Assembly: GCA_040398525.1 (NCBI GenBank)
Contig: JBBATY010000001.1
Span: 235,111 to 299,110, forward strand
Length of the DNA: 64,000 nt
Direction: 5' to 3'
Source of the DNA: VFMC01 sp040398525
GTDB lineage: Bacteria; Actinomycetota; Acidimicrobiia; Acidimicrobiales; Ilumatobacteraceae
Shown here piece by piece: positions 17,651-27,370 of the stretch (position 1 is its first letter; every line of letters begins with the position of its first letter). Under the pieces are notes generated by a model. It was not told the origin of the DNA and searched no databases. It saw only the letters and a list, made by a program, of their open reading frames with translations. The translations under genes were made by a program, and so were the position numbers.

Positions 17651-18217
17651 ATGGCGAACCTCAACGATCCCACGCCATCGAGCCGCCAGGCTCCCCCGCT
17701 GTCCTGCGAAGAGATCATCGCCCTCTACGGCTTCGTGGTCCGCCACGTCGGCTACGGCCCGTGTTCGGTCCCGGGCTGCACGTGCAGCACGCCGAGTTCG
17801 AAGCCCTGGTCGTACACCGCAGGCCTCACCTCGCTCGGCCAGCCCGAACTCGTCGTGCTCGGCCCATCGCTCGATGCCGCCCATCACCTGGTGCACGCCG
17901 TGGTGGAGGCACGACGCGAAGGCCGGTTCGGCTCGGGCACCGGCGATCTCGCCACCTGCTGCACCGACGTGCGCATCGTCGACGTGCCCGACCGCTGGGT
18001 GCTGGCCGATCGGTCGCGTATGTCGGCCTGGTTCGAGCACTACGGCACCGACGACCTACCGGTCGTCCAGCAGGTGCTGTGGCCCGATCGCTTCGGCCAC
18101 TTCCCCAGCGATGTCGGCAGCCAGCCCGGCTTCCGCAAACGCCAACCCCTGCTGCGCGACCATCCCCTCAGCTACCCGCGCCTCGAAGGCCGCAGTTCCG
18201 GCCGCATCCGACGGTGA
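17651..18217 (+). CDS. DUF4262 domain protein
   Basis: A 188-aa protein whose central part (Y-T-A-G-L-T, then P-E-L-V-V-L-G) matches DUF4262, a family of unknown function widespread in actinobacteria. Seven cysteines cluster in two places: three near residues 38-45 (C-S-V-P-G-C-T-C) and a C-C near 100, which suggests a metal or redox site. The ATG is supported by CACAGT (17638-17643), 7 nt upstream. Convergent with the ATPase gene. Confidence 0.8.
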   Translation: MANLNDPTPSSRQAPPLSCEEIIALYGFVVRHVGYGPCSVPGCTCSTPSSKPWSYTAGLTSLGQPELVVLGPSLDAAHHLVHAVVEARREGRFGSGTGDLATCCTDVRIVDVPDRWVLADRSRMSAWFEHYGTDDLPVVQQVLWPDRFGHFPSDVGSQPGFRKRQPLLRDHPLSYPRLEGRSSGRIRR

Positions 18218-18235
18218 GTGGTGGGCGCTGGCGGG

Positions 18236-19495
18236 TCACCAACGCGTCCATACCGCAGGCACCGGCACCGCCCACAGCCGGTCACCCAAGGGCAGCACAG
18301 CCGCGCCGAGGTGCAGCACCACGCCCACCGTGAACGCGTCTCCGAGCCGGTCACGCAGCATCGCCAGGTGGCGAGCGTGCTCGGCACGTGGGGTCATCGT
18401 TGCCTTCACTTCAATGCCGGCCATCGCGCCCGTCGCACGTTGCTCGACGATGATGTCCACCTCGGGCCCGTTGCGGTCGCGGTAGTGCAGGATGTCGACG
18501 GCGCGGTCGTACCAGCTCGACTGCTTGCACAGTTCGGTCACGACGAAGCTCTCCAGCAAGAACCCGAGTTCACGATCACGCTCGAGCGCTCCGAGGTCGC
18601 GTTCGCCGAGACCGAGCAGCGATGTTGCCAGGCCGGAATCGACGAGATGCACCTTGGGTGCTCGCTTCACCCGAGTGGTCGCATTCGTCGCCCACGCAGG
18701 CTGCAGATGGACGAGATACAACGCCTCCAACAGCGCCAGGTACCGCGTCGCGGTGATCCGGCTGATCCCGACGTCACGGGCGAGGTCGGTCATCACGAGC
18801 TCGCGGCCGCTGCGCGCTGCGAGTGCGCGCAGGAAGCGACGGAACTCCGGACCAGGCGTCCGCTCCACCAGAGATCGGACGGCTTCACGGTCGATGGTCT
18901 CGCTGGCATAGGCGTCGAACCACCGCGAACGGCCGCGCGATGTCAAGCGTTCGGTGACGACCTCGGGATAGCCGCCCTGCACGACCGCGGCGAGGACGTC
19001 ATCGCGCACTGCGGACCGCCAAGTGCTCGGCGGCGGCCACGACTCCGGCTCGGCGAGCCGATCCAGGAACACCTCGGGCTCACCGCGCTGCTCACCCTGC
19101 GAGAGCGGCCAGAGCACAGCGCGACCAACGCGTCCTGCCAACGTCTCGGCACTGCGACCGATCGAGATCGAACCGGCCGATCCGGTCAGGAGGAACTGCC
19201 CGCGCCGTCGATCGACATCAGCGGCCGCCTTCACCGCGAGGAGGAGACCCTCGCCCGCCCGCTGGAACTCGTCGATCCGCGCCGGCCGATCGAGCGAGGC
19301 GACGAATCCGGCAGCGTCATCGCGTGCACGCAGCAGCAGCGCCTCATCGTCGAGCGTGACACTGCTCCCACCCGTAGCTGGCAGCAGGTCGCGGATCAGC
19401 GTGGTCTTGCCGCTCTGGCGCGCACCACCGAGGTGCACCAGGCGGAATGTCTCGAGCATTTCGAGGACCACAGAACCGACCCGACGTTCCAGCAC
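18236..19495 (-). CDS. AAA ATPase with C-terminal DUF4143 domain
   Basis: A 419-aa AAA_14/DUF4143 protein. Walker A is G-A-R-Q-S-G-K-T-T near residue 25, followed by a D-E-F-Q Walker B-like site and a winged-helix segment (about 235-275). A C-terminal nuclease-like patch contains E-V-D-I-I-V and G-I-E-V-K-A-T, the pattern of PD-(D/E)XK folds. Family members are patchily distributed and often mobile; their role is unsettled. The GTG start has TAGACT (19503-19508) 7 nt upstream. The 96-bp upstream region is clearly AT-richer than the surroundings. Confidence 0.85.
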   Translation of the reverse strand: MLERRVGSVVLEMLETFRLVHLGGARQSGKTTLIRDLLPATGGSSVTLDDEALLLRARDDAAGFVASLDRPARIDEFQRAGEGLLLAVKAAADVDRRRGQFLLTGSAGSISIGRSAETLAGRVGRAVLWPLSQGEQRGEPEVFLDRLAEPESWPPPSTWRSAVRDDVLAAVVQGGYPEVVTERLTSRGRSRWFDAYASETIDREAVRSLVERTPGPEFRRFLRALAARSGRELVMTDLARDVGISRITATRYLALLEALYLVHLQPAWATNATTRVKRAPKVHLVDSGLATSLLGLGERDLGALERDRELGFLLESFVVTELCKQSSWYDRAVDILHYRDRNGPEVDIIVEQRATGAMAGIEVKATMTPRAEHARHLAMLRDRLGDAFTVGVVLHLGAAVLPLGDRLWAVPVPAVWTRW

Positions 19496-19591
19496 ATCCT
19501 TGAGTCTATACGTTTCGCTCCGTTGCAGCTATACACATCGCTGCACTTCATGCTTGCAGATCGCTCCGGCAGACTCTCCGTTCGCTGGGAA

Positions 19592-19996
19592 TCAGACGCG
19601 GGTGATGGAGAACGCCGGGATGACGCGGGGCGCCGCCGAGGTGACGTACTCGCCGAACTGCGGCATGAGCACGGCCTGAGCCTGGAGCTTCGCTGCAGCG
19701 TCGGCCGGTGCGAGCTCGACGACATCGGCGGTGAAGGTGTCGGTGCCGTACTCGACCGTGATGCGGGGGTTGGCCTTCAGGTTGAAGTACCAGTCGGGAT
19801 TCGTGGGTGCGCCACCCTTCGACGCGAAGACGGAGAGCGTGTCGCCCTCGACCAGAGCGACCAGGGGGATCTCGCGCACCTCGCCGGTCTTGGCGCCGAT
19901 GGTGTGCAAGATGACGAGCGGGTTGTCGCCGAACTGCGCCGCCTTGCCGCCGGTGGCCCTGAATTCCGCAATGATCTGTTCGTTCCAACTGCTCAT
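19592..19996 (-). CDS. Ddn-like F420H2-dependent nitroreductase-family oxidoreductase
   Basis: A 134-aa protein of the deazaflavin-dependent nitroreductase family, a split beta-barrel (FMN-binding-like) fold found mainly in F420-producing actinobacteria. It contains H-T-I-G-A-K-T-G, the F420-phosphate-binding K-T-G region, and N-P-D-W-Y-F-N-L-K-A-N-P, a family hallmark. It probably reduces quinones or other small molecules with F420H2. Leaderless: TAGCCT (20003-20008) ends 6 nt before the ATG. Confidence 0.9.
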   Translation of the reverse strand: MSSWNEQIIAEFRATGGKAAQFGDNPLVILHTIGAKTGEVREIPLVALVEGDTLSVFASKGGAPTNPDWYFNLKANPRITVEYGTDTFTADVVELAPADAAAKLQAQAVLMPQFGEYVTSAAPRVIPAFSITRV

Positions 19997-20040
19997 GCGA
20001 GCAGGCTACCGACCTCGTTCTGCGGCCGCCGGTGGCCGTC

Positions 20041-20067
20041 AGATCGGGTCGACTCGAGACCCGATCT
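20041..20067 (-). terminator. Terminator of the tetR-like gene
   Basis: AGATCGGGTC and GACCCGATCT form a perfect 10-bp stem with a 7-nt loop. It lies between the end of the TetR gene (20118) and the -10 box of the Ddn-like gene (20003-20008), so it would insulate the two transcription units. Confidence 0.6.
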
Positions 20068-20117
20068 CGCGGCTCGCGACCGTTCCTCTCGCTGGCGGAT
20101 GCCCGGACCCGCCGTCG

Positions 20118-20720
20118 TCACCTGGTCGACACCGCAAGAAGTCCGGCGACGACATCGCTCACTCGGCGGCGCACGTCGATCGACGCATCCGGCGAACCGA
20201 CGCGCTCGAGTTCGATGCCTCGAACGAGTGCGATGAGCGTGCGCGCATGCTCGAGCGGCCGAACCACGCCCACTGCGTCCAGCATGGCGGCGAGCGCTTC
20301 GGACTGTGCGGCCTCCCACCGACGGAGCTCGAGCGCCACCGACTCGTGGCGGGCCGCATAGAGAATCATCTCGTACTCGGCACGCACTCGCAGCGGTTGT
20401 TCGAACTCACGGTCGATCACGTGCACGAGCAGATCGACGACGACCTCGACATCGCCGAGCGACAGAGGGCCGACCGGCCGCAACTCGTCGAGCGTCGTTG
20501 TGGCCGTCGTCAGGAAGTGCAGGAAGGCTCCGGCGATCAGGTCGTCGCGCGAGGCGAAGTGATAGCTCGTCGAGCCGAGCGACACACCCGCCAGTTCCGC
20601 CACGCGACGATGCCGAACCGCATCGAGGCCGTCTTCGGCAATGAGCTCCAGCGTGGCCGCCAGGATTCGCTCTCGGACCGTCTGCTGCCCGGAAGAGCTC
20701 TGTTCAGCTGCCACTGTCAC
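20118..20720 (-). CDS. TetR/AcrR family transcriptional regulator
   Basis: A 200-aa regulator. The N-terminal helix-turn-helix (about 15-62) contains I-L-A-A-T-L-E-L-I-A-E-D-G and G-S-T-S-Y-H-F, standard TetR signatures. The C-terminal ligand domain is not assignable. The GTG at 20720 is supported by TACGTT (20729-20734), 8 nt upstream. It is divergent from the saccharopine-dehydrogenase-like gene, and a perfect palindrome sits in the shared spacer, so it probably represses that gene and perhaps itself. Confidence 0.88.
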   Translation of the reverse strand: MTVAAEQSSSGQQTVRERILAATLELIAEDGLDAVRHRRVAELAGVSLGSTSYHFASRDDLIAGAFLHFLTTATTTLDELRPVGPLSLGDVEVVVDLLVHVIDREFEQPLRVRAEYEMILYAARHESVALELRRWEAAQSEALAAMLDAVGVVRPLEHARTLIALVRGIELERVGSPDASIDVRRRVSDVVAGLLAVSTR

Positions 20721-20756
20721 GCTGGACGAACGTACAGGACGCCGATACGCTCCACC

Positions 20757-20772
20757 CTGTACAGATGTACAG
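20757..20772. promoter_or_regulatory. Probable TetR operator
   Basis: CTGTACA-GA-TGTACAG, a perfect 7-2-7 inverted repeat in the 69-bp divergent spacer. A TACGCT box at 20746-20751 would place the start of the plus-strand transcript inside this palindrome. A partial half-site (GTACAG) recurs near 20732. Confidence 0.7.
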
Positions 20773-20789
20773 ATGACTGGAGGTACGGC

Positions 20790-22001
20790 GTGAACGTGGT
20801 CCTGCTCGGCGCTGGCGGCGGCATGGGTGCCATGGCAGCCCGCCATCTCAGCCGCATCCCCGGGATCGATCGACTGGTGTGCTCCGACACCACCACCGAT
20901 GCCGCGTCCCGCTCGCTCGCACAGCTCGGAGGCGGCACGGTCGATGTGCACGTGGAAGCCGTCGACATCCTCGACCCGACGGCGCTACGCCACCTCCTCG
21001 ACGACGCCGACCTGGTGCTGAACTGCGCAGGACCGTTCTTCCGCCTCGGCGTGCCCGCAGTCGAGGCGGCCATCGACACTCGCACGACCTATGTCGACAT
21101 CTGCGACGACCCGGCGCCCACGGCAGCGATGCTGGCGTTGAACGAGCGAGCCCGTGCCGCCGGGGTCGGGGCCGTCATCGGCATGGGGGCCAGCCCCGGC
21201 GTGTCCAACCTCCTCGCCGCCCGCGCCGCTCGTCATCTCGATGCAGTCCACGATTGCCACACCGCCTGGCCGCTCGACATCCCGGTGCCCGGTTCGACGC
21301 ACACTGCGACGGACGAGGCCGTCACCGTCGACGGCCGGCCAGCAGCTGCAGCCATCCATCTCATGGAACAGATCGCTGGCCGCGTCGCCGTTGTCGAGGG
21401 TGGCGAGATGACCAGTCAGCCACCCTTGCGCCCCGTCCAATTGCAGTACCCCGGGCGCGCTCTGGGTACTGGCTACGTCGTCGGCCACCCCGAGCCGCTC
21501 ACGCTCCAGCGTTCGTTGGGCCTCACGGGATCCAGCGCGTGCCTGATGCTCCTGCAACCCACCACGCTGGCGTTCCTGCGAGGCCTGCAACGCGACCTCG
21601 ACCGCGGACGGCTCGACCATCACACAGCGGCGTCGGCGATTGCTCGACCTGCCGCGTTGCGATCACTACGCGCCTGGTTCGGCGCCCGACGGGTCGCCGA
21701 CCATGGTGGCCTTCCGGAGTTCTTCGTACTGCTCACCGGCACCAAGGACGGCGTCCCCACCTCGGTCGGCTGCCATCTCGCAGCTGCACCCCAGGGCATG
21801 GACGGCATCACCGCGATCCCGGCTGTCCTCGCCATCCGCCAACTGCTCGAGCGACCGATCGCTCCGGGAGTGCACGCTCCGGAGGCGGTGATCGACCCCG
21901 ATCAACTGCTCCACGACTTGCTCCCGCACTGCGCACCACCGGTGGGCTCTGTGGACGAACTGGCACCGCTGGCGATCGGACCTCGTCTGCGCAGTGCCTG
22001 A
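20790..22001 (+). CDS. Saccharopine dehydrogenase-like NAD(P)-binding protein
   Basis: A 403-aa protein with an N-terminal Rossmann domain (G-A-G-G-G-M-G near residue 7) and the saccharopine dehydrogenase NADP-binding pattern (D-A-D-L-V-L-N-C-A-G-P-F; D-I-C-D-D). Relatives include carboxynorspermidine-type enzymes and trans-acting enoyl reductases of lipid synthesis; the reaction is not clear. The GTG start has a GGAGG Shine-Dalgarno (20779-20783) at 6-nt spacing, unlike most first genes here. It is probably controlled by the divergent TetR regulator. Confidence 0.8.
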   Translation: MNVVLLGAGGGMGAMAARHLSRIPGIDRLVCSDTTTDAASRSLAQLGGGTVDVHVEAVDILDPTALRHLLDDADLVLNCAGPFFRLGVPAVEAAIDTRTTYVDICDDPAPTAAMLALNERARAAGVGAVIGMGASPGVSNLLAARAARHLDAVHDCHTAWPLDIPVPGSTHTATDEAVTVDGRPAAAAIHLMEQIAGRVAVVEGGEMTSQPPLRPVQLQYPGRALGTGYVVGHPEPLTLQRSLGLTGSSACLMLLQPTTLAFLRGLQRDLDRGRLDHHTAASAIARPAALRSLRAWFGARRVADHGGLPEFFVLLTGTKDGVPTSVGCHLAAAPQGMDGITAIPAVLAIRQLLERPIAPGVHAPEAVIDPDQLLHDLLPHCAPPVGSVDELAPLAIGPRLRSA

Positions 22002-22018
22002 CGCCACGCCCGCTGGCC

Positions 22019-23452
<1,434 letters not shown>

Positions 23453-23552
23453 NNNNNNNNNNNNNNNNNNNNNNNNNNNNNNNNNNNNNNNNNNNNNNNN
23501 NNNNNNNNNNNNNNNNNNNNNNNNNNNNNNNNNNNNNNNNNNNNNNNNNNNN
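23453..23552. other. Assembly gap (100 N)
   Basis: A placeholder of unknown true length. It removes the 5' ends of two divergent genes and everything between them. Confidence 0.99.
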
Positions 23553-24395
23553 ACCACCGACGGCACGCGGCTGCGCATCATCCGCCGCGGCCCCGCACCG
23601 GCCGAGTCCACCGGACCGTTCGTGCTGTTGGTGCACGGGCTGGCGTCGAACGCCCGCATGTGGGACGGGGTGGGTGAGGCCTTGGCGGCACAGGGCTACC
23701 GCAGCGCAGCCGTCGACCTGCGTGGCCACGGCCACAGCGACAAGCCCGACCACGGGTACGACTTCGACACGATCTGCGCCGATCTCGCCGATGTGCTCGA
23801 CGCGCTCGGCGAGGAGCGGGCCGTGTTCGTCGGCCAATCGTGGGGCGGCAACATCGTCGTGCATGCCGCGCATCAGCTGCCCGATCGTGTAGTCGGCGCC
23901 GTGGCTGTCGACGGCGGGATGATCGAACTGGCCGAGGTCTTCCCCGACTGGGACGACTGCGCCACCAGGCTCCGCCCGCCCGACCTGAGCGGCCTCGCCG
24001 CCGCCCGCCTGGAGGCAGGGGTTCGGGCGATGCACGCCGACTGGCCCGAGAGCGGCATCGCCGGGTCGTTGGCCAACTTCGAGGTGCTCGCCGACGGCAC
24101 CGTGCGCGCCTGGCTGACACTTCCTCGGCACCTGCAGATCCTGCGCGAGCTGTGGGCCCACCGACCATCGGCCATGTACCCGAACATCACCCGGCCCGTG
24201 CTGCTGTTGCCCGCCGACTCGGGCGATGTGGCCTGGGCCCACAACAAGCACCTCGCCGTCGAGGCCGCGTTGGCTGCGCTACCCCACGGCCGGGTGGTGT
24301 GGTTCCGGCCCGCCCACCACGATCTCCACGCCCAGTTCCCCCAGCAGTGCGCCGACGTGATCGTCGAGCACCTCGAGAATGGTTTCCTGTCATGA
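23553..24395 (+). CDS. Alpha/beta hydrolase (N-terminus in gap)
   Basis: About 280 residues, open from the gap. Oxyanion motif L-V-H-G-L, D-L-R-G-H-G-x-S-D and nucleophile elbow G-Q-S-W-G-G are characteristic of the epoxide hydrolase/haloperoxidase-like branch; a histidine pair H-H-D-L-H near the end supplies the base. Only a few N-terminal residues seem lost. Its stop overlaps the next start (ATGA), so it is co-translated with the S51-like fusion protein. Confidence 0.85.
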   Translation, partial: TTDGTRLRIIRRGPAPAESTGPFVLLVHGLASNARMWDGVGEALAAQGYRSAAVDLRGHGHSDKPDHGYDFDTICADLADVLDALGEERAVFVGQSWGGNIVVHAAHQLPDRVVGAVAVDGGMIELAEVFPDWDDCATRLRPPDLSGLAAARLEAGVRAMHADWPESGIAGSLANFEVLADGTVRAWLTLPRHLQILRELWAHRPSAMYPNITRPVLLLPADSGDVAWAHNKHLAVEAALAALPHGRVVWFRPAHHDLHAQFPQQCADVIVEHLENGFLS

Positions 24396-25669
24396 GCACC
24401 CACCAGCTGCCCCGTCTGCTCACCATCATGGGGTCAGGCGAGACCGCGCCCACGATGATGAAGCACCACCGCGACCTCATCGCCCGCCTCGGCCACGACG
24501 CCCGGGCCGTGGTGCTCGACACGCCATACGGCTTCCAGGCCAACGCGCCCGAGCTGGCCACACGTGCCCAGGAGTACTTCCGTCAGAGCGTCGGGCACCC
24601 GATCGAGGTGGCTGGGCTCACCCGGGTGCACGGCGAAGATCCGTTGGTGGTCGAGCAGGCGCTCAACCGGGTGCGGGCGGCCGACTACCTGTTCGCCGGA
24701 CCGGGCAGCCCCACCTACGCGCTGCGGCAGTGGGCCGGCACCCAGGTGCCCGACCTGGTGCGCACCAAGCTGCGCCACGGAGGCGCGGTCACCTTCGCCT
24801 CCGCAGCTGCGCTCACCCTCGGCCGCTACACGGTGCCGGTGTACGAGATCTACAAAGTGGGCAACGAGCCGTCGTGGCTCGAGGGTCTCGACGTGCTCAC
24901 CGAGTTGGACCTGCCGGTGGCCGTGATCCCGCACTACGACAACAAAGAGGGCGGCCACCACGACACCCGCTTCTGCTACCTCGGCGAGCACCGGCTGCAG
25001 GTGCTCGAGGCGATGCTGCCCGCCGACGTGCACGTCCTGGGCGTCGACGAGCACACGGGAGTCGTGCTCGACCTCGATGCCGACACCGCCACGGTGGTGG
25101 GCAACGGAACGGTGACGGTGCGTGTGCGCAGCGTGAGCACGGTGCACGTCAGCGGCACCACGGTGCCGATCGACGCGCTGCGCGACCCGGCCCGCGGTGC
25201 GGTGGCCGTGGGGGCACCGTCCGCCGCTGCAGCCGCGACAGTCGACGCCGAGCCCGAGCAGGCCGCGCCAGTGCCTGCCACCTCGCTGGCGGCCGAGACC
25301 TCGGCAGCCGAGGCCGCCTTCGATGCGGCGCTGGCCGTCAACGACGCAGGTGGCGCGGCCCGAGCAGCGCTCGGGCTCGAGGCGGCGATCCGCAACTGGT
25401 CGGCCGACACCTTGCAGAGCGACGAGACCGACCGCGCCCACGCCGCGCTGCGCAGCATGATCGTCCGGCTCGGCGACGCAGCCGTGCGCGGCCTGGTCGA
25501 TCCGCGGGCCGTGGCCGGGCCCTACATGGACATCATCCTGCAGCTGCGCACGGTGGTGCGCGCCGACAAGCGCTACGACCTGTCGGACCTGATCCGCGAC
25601 CGTCTCGGCGCCATCGGCGTGGAGGTGCGCGACACCCCGACGGGTCCGGAGTGGCTGCTCGAGGGGTGA
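24392..25669 (+). CDS. Peptidase S51/cyanophycinase-like domain fused to CysRS-like C-terminal domain
   Basis: A 425-aa fusion. Residues 1-265 resemble class I amidotransferase-like peptidase S51 proteins: G-S-G-E-T-A-P (14-20), G-P-G-S-P (103-107), a degenerate nucleophile elbow F-A-S137-A-A-A, V-D-E-H-T-G near 218 and G-N-G-T-V-T-V. Residues 266-305 are an Ala/Pro linker. Residues 306-425 resemble the DALR/anticodon region of cysteinyl-tRNA synthetase (R-x-D-L-x-D-L-I-R-D-R-L, then D-T-P-x-G-P-E-W). There is no catalytic CysRS domain, so it is not a synthetase. Function unknown; coupled to the upstream hydrolase. Confidence 0.7.
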   Translation: MSTHQLPRLLTIMGSGETAPTMMKHHRDLIARLGHDARAVVLDTPYGFQANAPELATRAQEYFRQSVGHPIEVAGLTRVHGEDPLVVEQALNRVRAADYLFAGPGSPTYALRQWAGTQVPDLVRTKLRHGGAVTFASAAALTLGRYTVPVYEIYKVGNEPSWLEGLDVLTELDLPVAVIPHYDNKEGGHHDTRFCYLGEHRLQVLEAMLPADVHVLGVDEHTGVVLDLDADTATVVGNGTVTVRVRSVSTVHVSGTTVPIDALRDPARGAVAVGAPSAAAAATVDAEPEQAAPVPATSLAAETSAAEAAFDAALAVNDAGGAARAALGLEAAIRNWSADTLQSDETDRAHAALRSMIVRLGDAAVRGLVDPRAVAGPYMDIILQLRTVVRADKRYDLSDLIRDRLGAIGVEVRDTPTGPEWLLEG

Positions 25670-25685
25670 GCCGGCTGCTGGCCGG

Positions 25686-26546
25686 TCAGGCCGCAGCGGC
25701 GTGGTGGTCGAGCCCGGCAACCCGGGCGCGGCTGCGCACCCCGACCGAGGTGTAGACCACGAGGAACACGGCCGTGCCGACGAGGATGATCACGGCCCCG
25801 CTGGGCACGTCGGCGTACCAGCTGGCGTACATCCCCACCACCCCGATCGACGCCCCGAGCAGCGGCGACAGGGCCAGCATCCGACCGAAGGAGTTGGTGA
25901 GCAACCGGGCCGTTGCTGCGGGCAGCACCAGCATCGCCGAGATGAGCAGCACCCCGACCACACGCACGGTGACGAGGATGGTGGCCGACAGCATCGCCAT
26001 CAGCACCGCCTCCATCAGGCCGACGCGCACCCCGCTCACTGCAGCCACATCGGGGTCGAAGGTGGTGAACAGCAGCTGCCGGTACAGCAGCACGACCACC
26101 ACGACCGACAGCGCCCCCACCAGGGCGACGGCGATGATGTCGCCGCGGAACACGCCGAGCACGTTGCCGAACAGCACGGCGTCGATGCTCTGGCGCGCCT
26201 GTCCGAACCGGGCCTGCAGGGCGAGGCCCATCGCGAACGACGCCGTCGTGATCACCCCGATGGCGGCATCGGCGCCGATGATCCGCCGGCGCGACACGCG
26301 GCCGATCATCAGGCCGGATGCAAGGCCCCAGAGCCCGGCACCGAGGAAGAAGTTGATGCCGAGCACCGCTGCCAGCGCTGCGCCGCCGAACACGGCATGG
26401 CTGAGGCCGTGGCCGATGTAGCTCATGCCGCGCAGCACGACGAACACGCCGATCAGGCCGCAGAGCGCTCCGGCAAGGCCTGCGATCACCAACCCGTTGC
26501 GAAAGAACCCGTACCCGAAGGGTTCGAACAGATCGACTGCCGTCAC
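25686..26546 (-). CDS. Metal ABC transporter permease (ZnuB/MntB type)
   Basis: A 286-aa ABC-3 family permease with seven to eight membrane segments. The family motif G-H-G-L-S-H-A-V-F-G (about 44-53) and the late A-T-A-R-L-L-T-N-S-F are recognisable. It forms the membrane channel for the ATPase and lipoprotein encoded upstream. The GTG start overlaps the ATPase stop (GTGA). C-terminal H-H before an Ala run. Last gene of the operon. Confidence 0.9.
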   Translation of the reverse strand: MTAVDLFEPFGYGFFRNGLVIAGLAGALCGLIGVFVVLRGMSYIGHGLSHAVFGGAALAAVLGINFFLGAGLWGLASGLMIGRVSRRRIIGADAAIGVITTASFAMGLALQARFGQARQSIDAVLFGNVLGVFRGDIIAVALVGALSVVVVVLLYRQLLFTTFDPDVAAVSGVRVGLMEAVLMAMLSATILVTVRVVGVLLISAMLVLPAATARLLTNSFGRMLALSPLLGASIGVVGMYASWYADVPSGAVIILVGTAVFLVVYTSVGVRSRARVAGLDHHAAAA

Positions 26547-27370
26547 GCTGAGAGCTTCCGCATCCGGGCCCGCAGCAGCTCGTCGCCGTGGTCGAGCACC
26601 ACCGGCAGGCCACCGTGGGCGAGCACCTCCATGGGCGCCCCGAAGGTGCGCTCGAGCACTTCCGACGTGAGCACCTCGGCAGGGCTGCCATCGGCCAGCA
26701 CCGTGCGGTTGAAGCACACCAGGCGCGGCAGGTGCGCGGCCAGGCCGTTGAGGTCGTGGGTGGTGAGCACCACCGCGATGCCCCGGCCCGCCGGCGGCGC
26801 CTCGTTGAGGTCGGCGAGGACGTGCAGCACCTCGTGGCGCGTGCGCACGTCGATGCCGGCAGTGGGCTCGTCGAGCACCAGCAGGTCGGGCTCCTGCACC
26901 AGGGCACGGGCCAGGAACACGCGCTGCTGCTGACCGCCCGAGAGCTCGCGGATGTGGCGCGCCCCGAGGCCGGCCAGGCCGAGGCGCTCGAGGGTCTGCT
27001 CGATCCGCTCGCGCTCGTCCGACGAGATGCGCGGCCACCAGCGACGACCAGGGGTGAGGCTCATCGCCACCACCTCGGCCACGGTGACCGGGAAGTTCCA
27101 GTCGACGGTCTCGAGCTGCGGCACCGACGCCACGCGCACGCCTGCGGCGCGATCGACGTGGCCGTGCACGGGCCGCACCGAACCGAGCAGCGCCTTGAGC
27201 AGGGTGGTCTTGCCGGCGCCGGAGGGGCCGACGATGCCGAGGAACTCCCCCGGCTGCACGCGCAGGTCGACCTCGTCGACCACGACCGTGCTGCCGTAGG
27301 CACACGACACGTGGCGCAGCTCGATCAACGGCTCGGACCTGCCGGGCCCGGGCACTGCCGCATCCGTCAT
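26543..27370 (-). CDS. Metal ABC transporter ATP-binding protein
   Basis: A 275-aa ATPase. Walker A G-P-S-G-A-G-K-T-T is at 48-56, the signature is L-S-G-G-Q-Q-Q near 150, and Walker B is L-L-V-L-D-E-P with the switch histidine in T-T-H-D. All catalytic residues are intact. The ATG overlaps the stop of the solute-binding gene (ATGA). It drives import with the permease at 25686. Confidence 0.92.
   Translation of the reverse strand: MTDAAVPGPGRSEPLIELRHVSCAYGSTVVVDEVDLRVQPGEFLGIVGPSGAGKTTLLKALLGSVRPVHGHVDRAAGVRVASVPQLETVDWNFPVTVAEVVAMSLTPGRRWWPRISSDERERIEQTLERLGLAGLGARHIRELSGGQQQRVFLARALVQEPDLLVLDEPTAGIDVRTRHEVLHVLADLNEAPPAGRGIAVVLTTHDLNGLAAHLPRLVCFNRTVLADGSPAEVLTSEVLERTFGAPMEVLAHGGLPVVLDHGDELLRARMRKLSA

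Noticed and set aside
24392..25669. Cysteinyl-tRNA synthetase or MshC
   Set aside because: Only a C-terminal helical resemblance is present; the HIGH and KMSKS catalytic core is absent.
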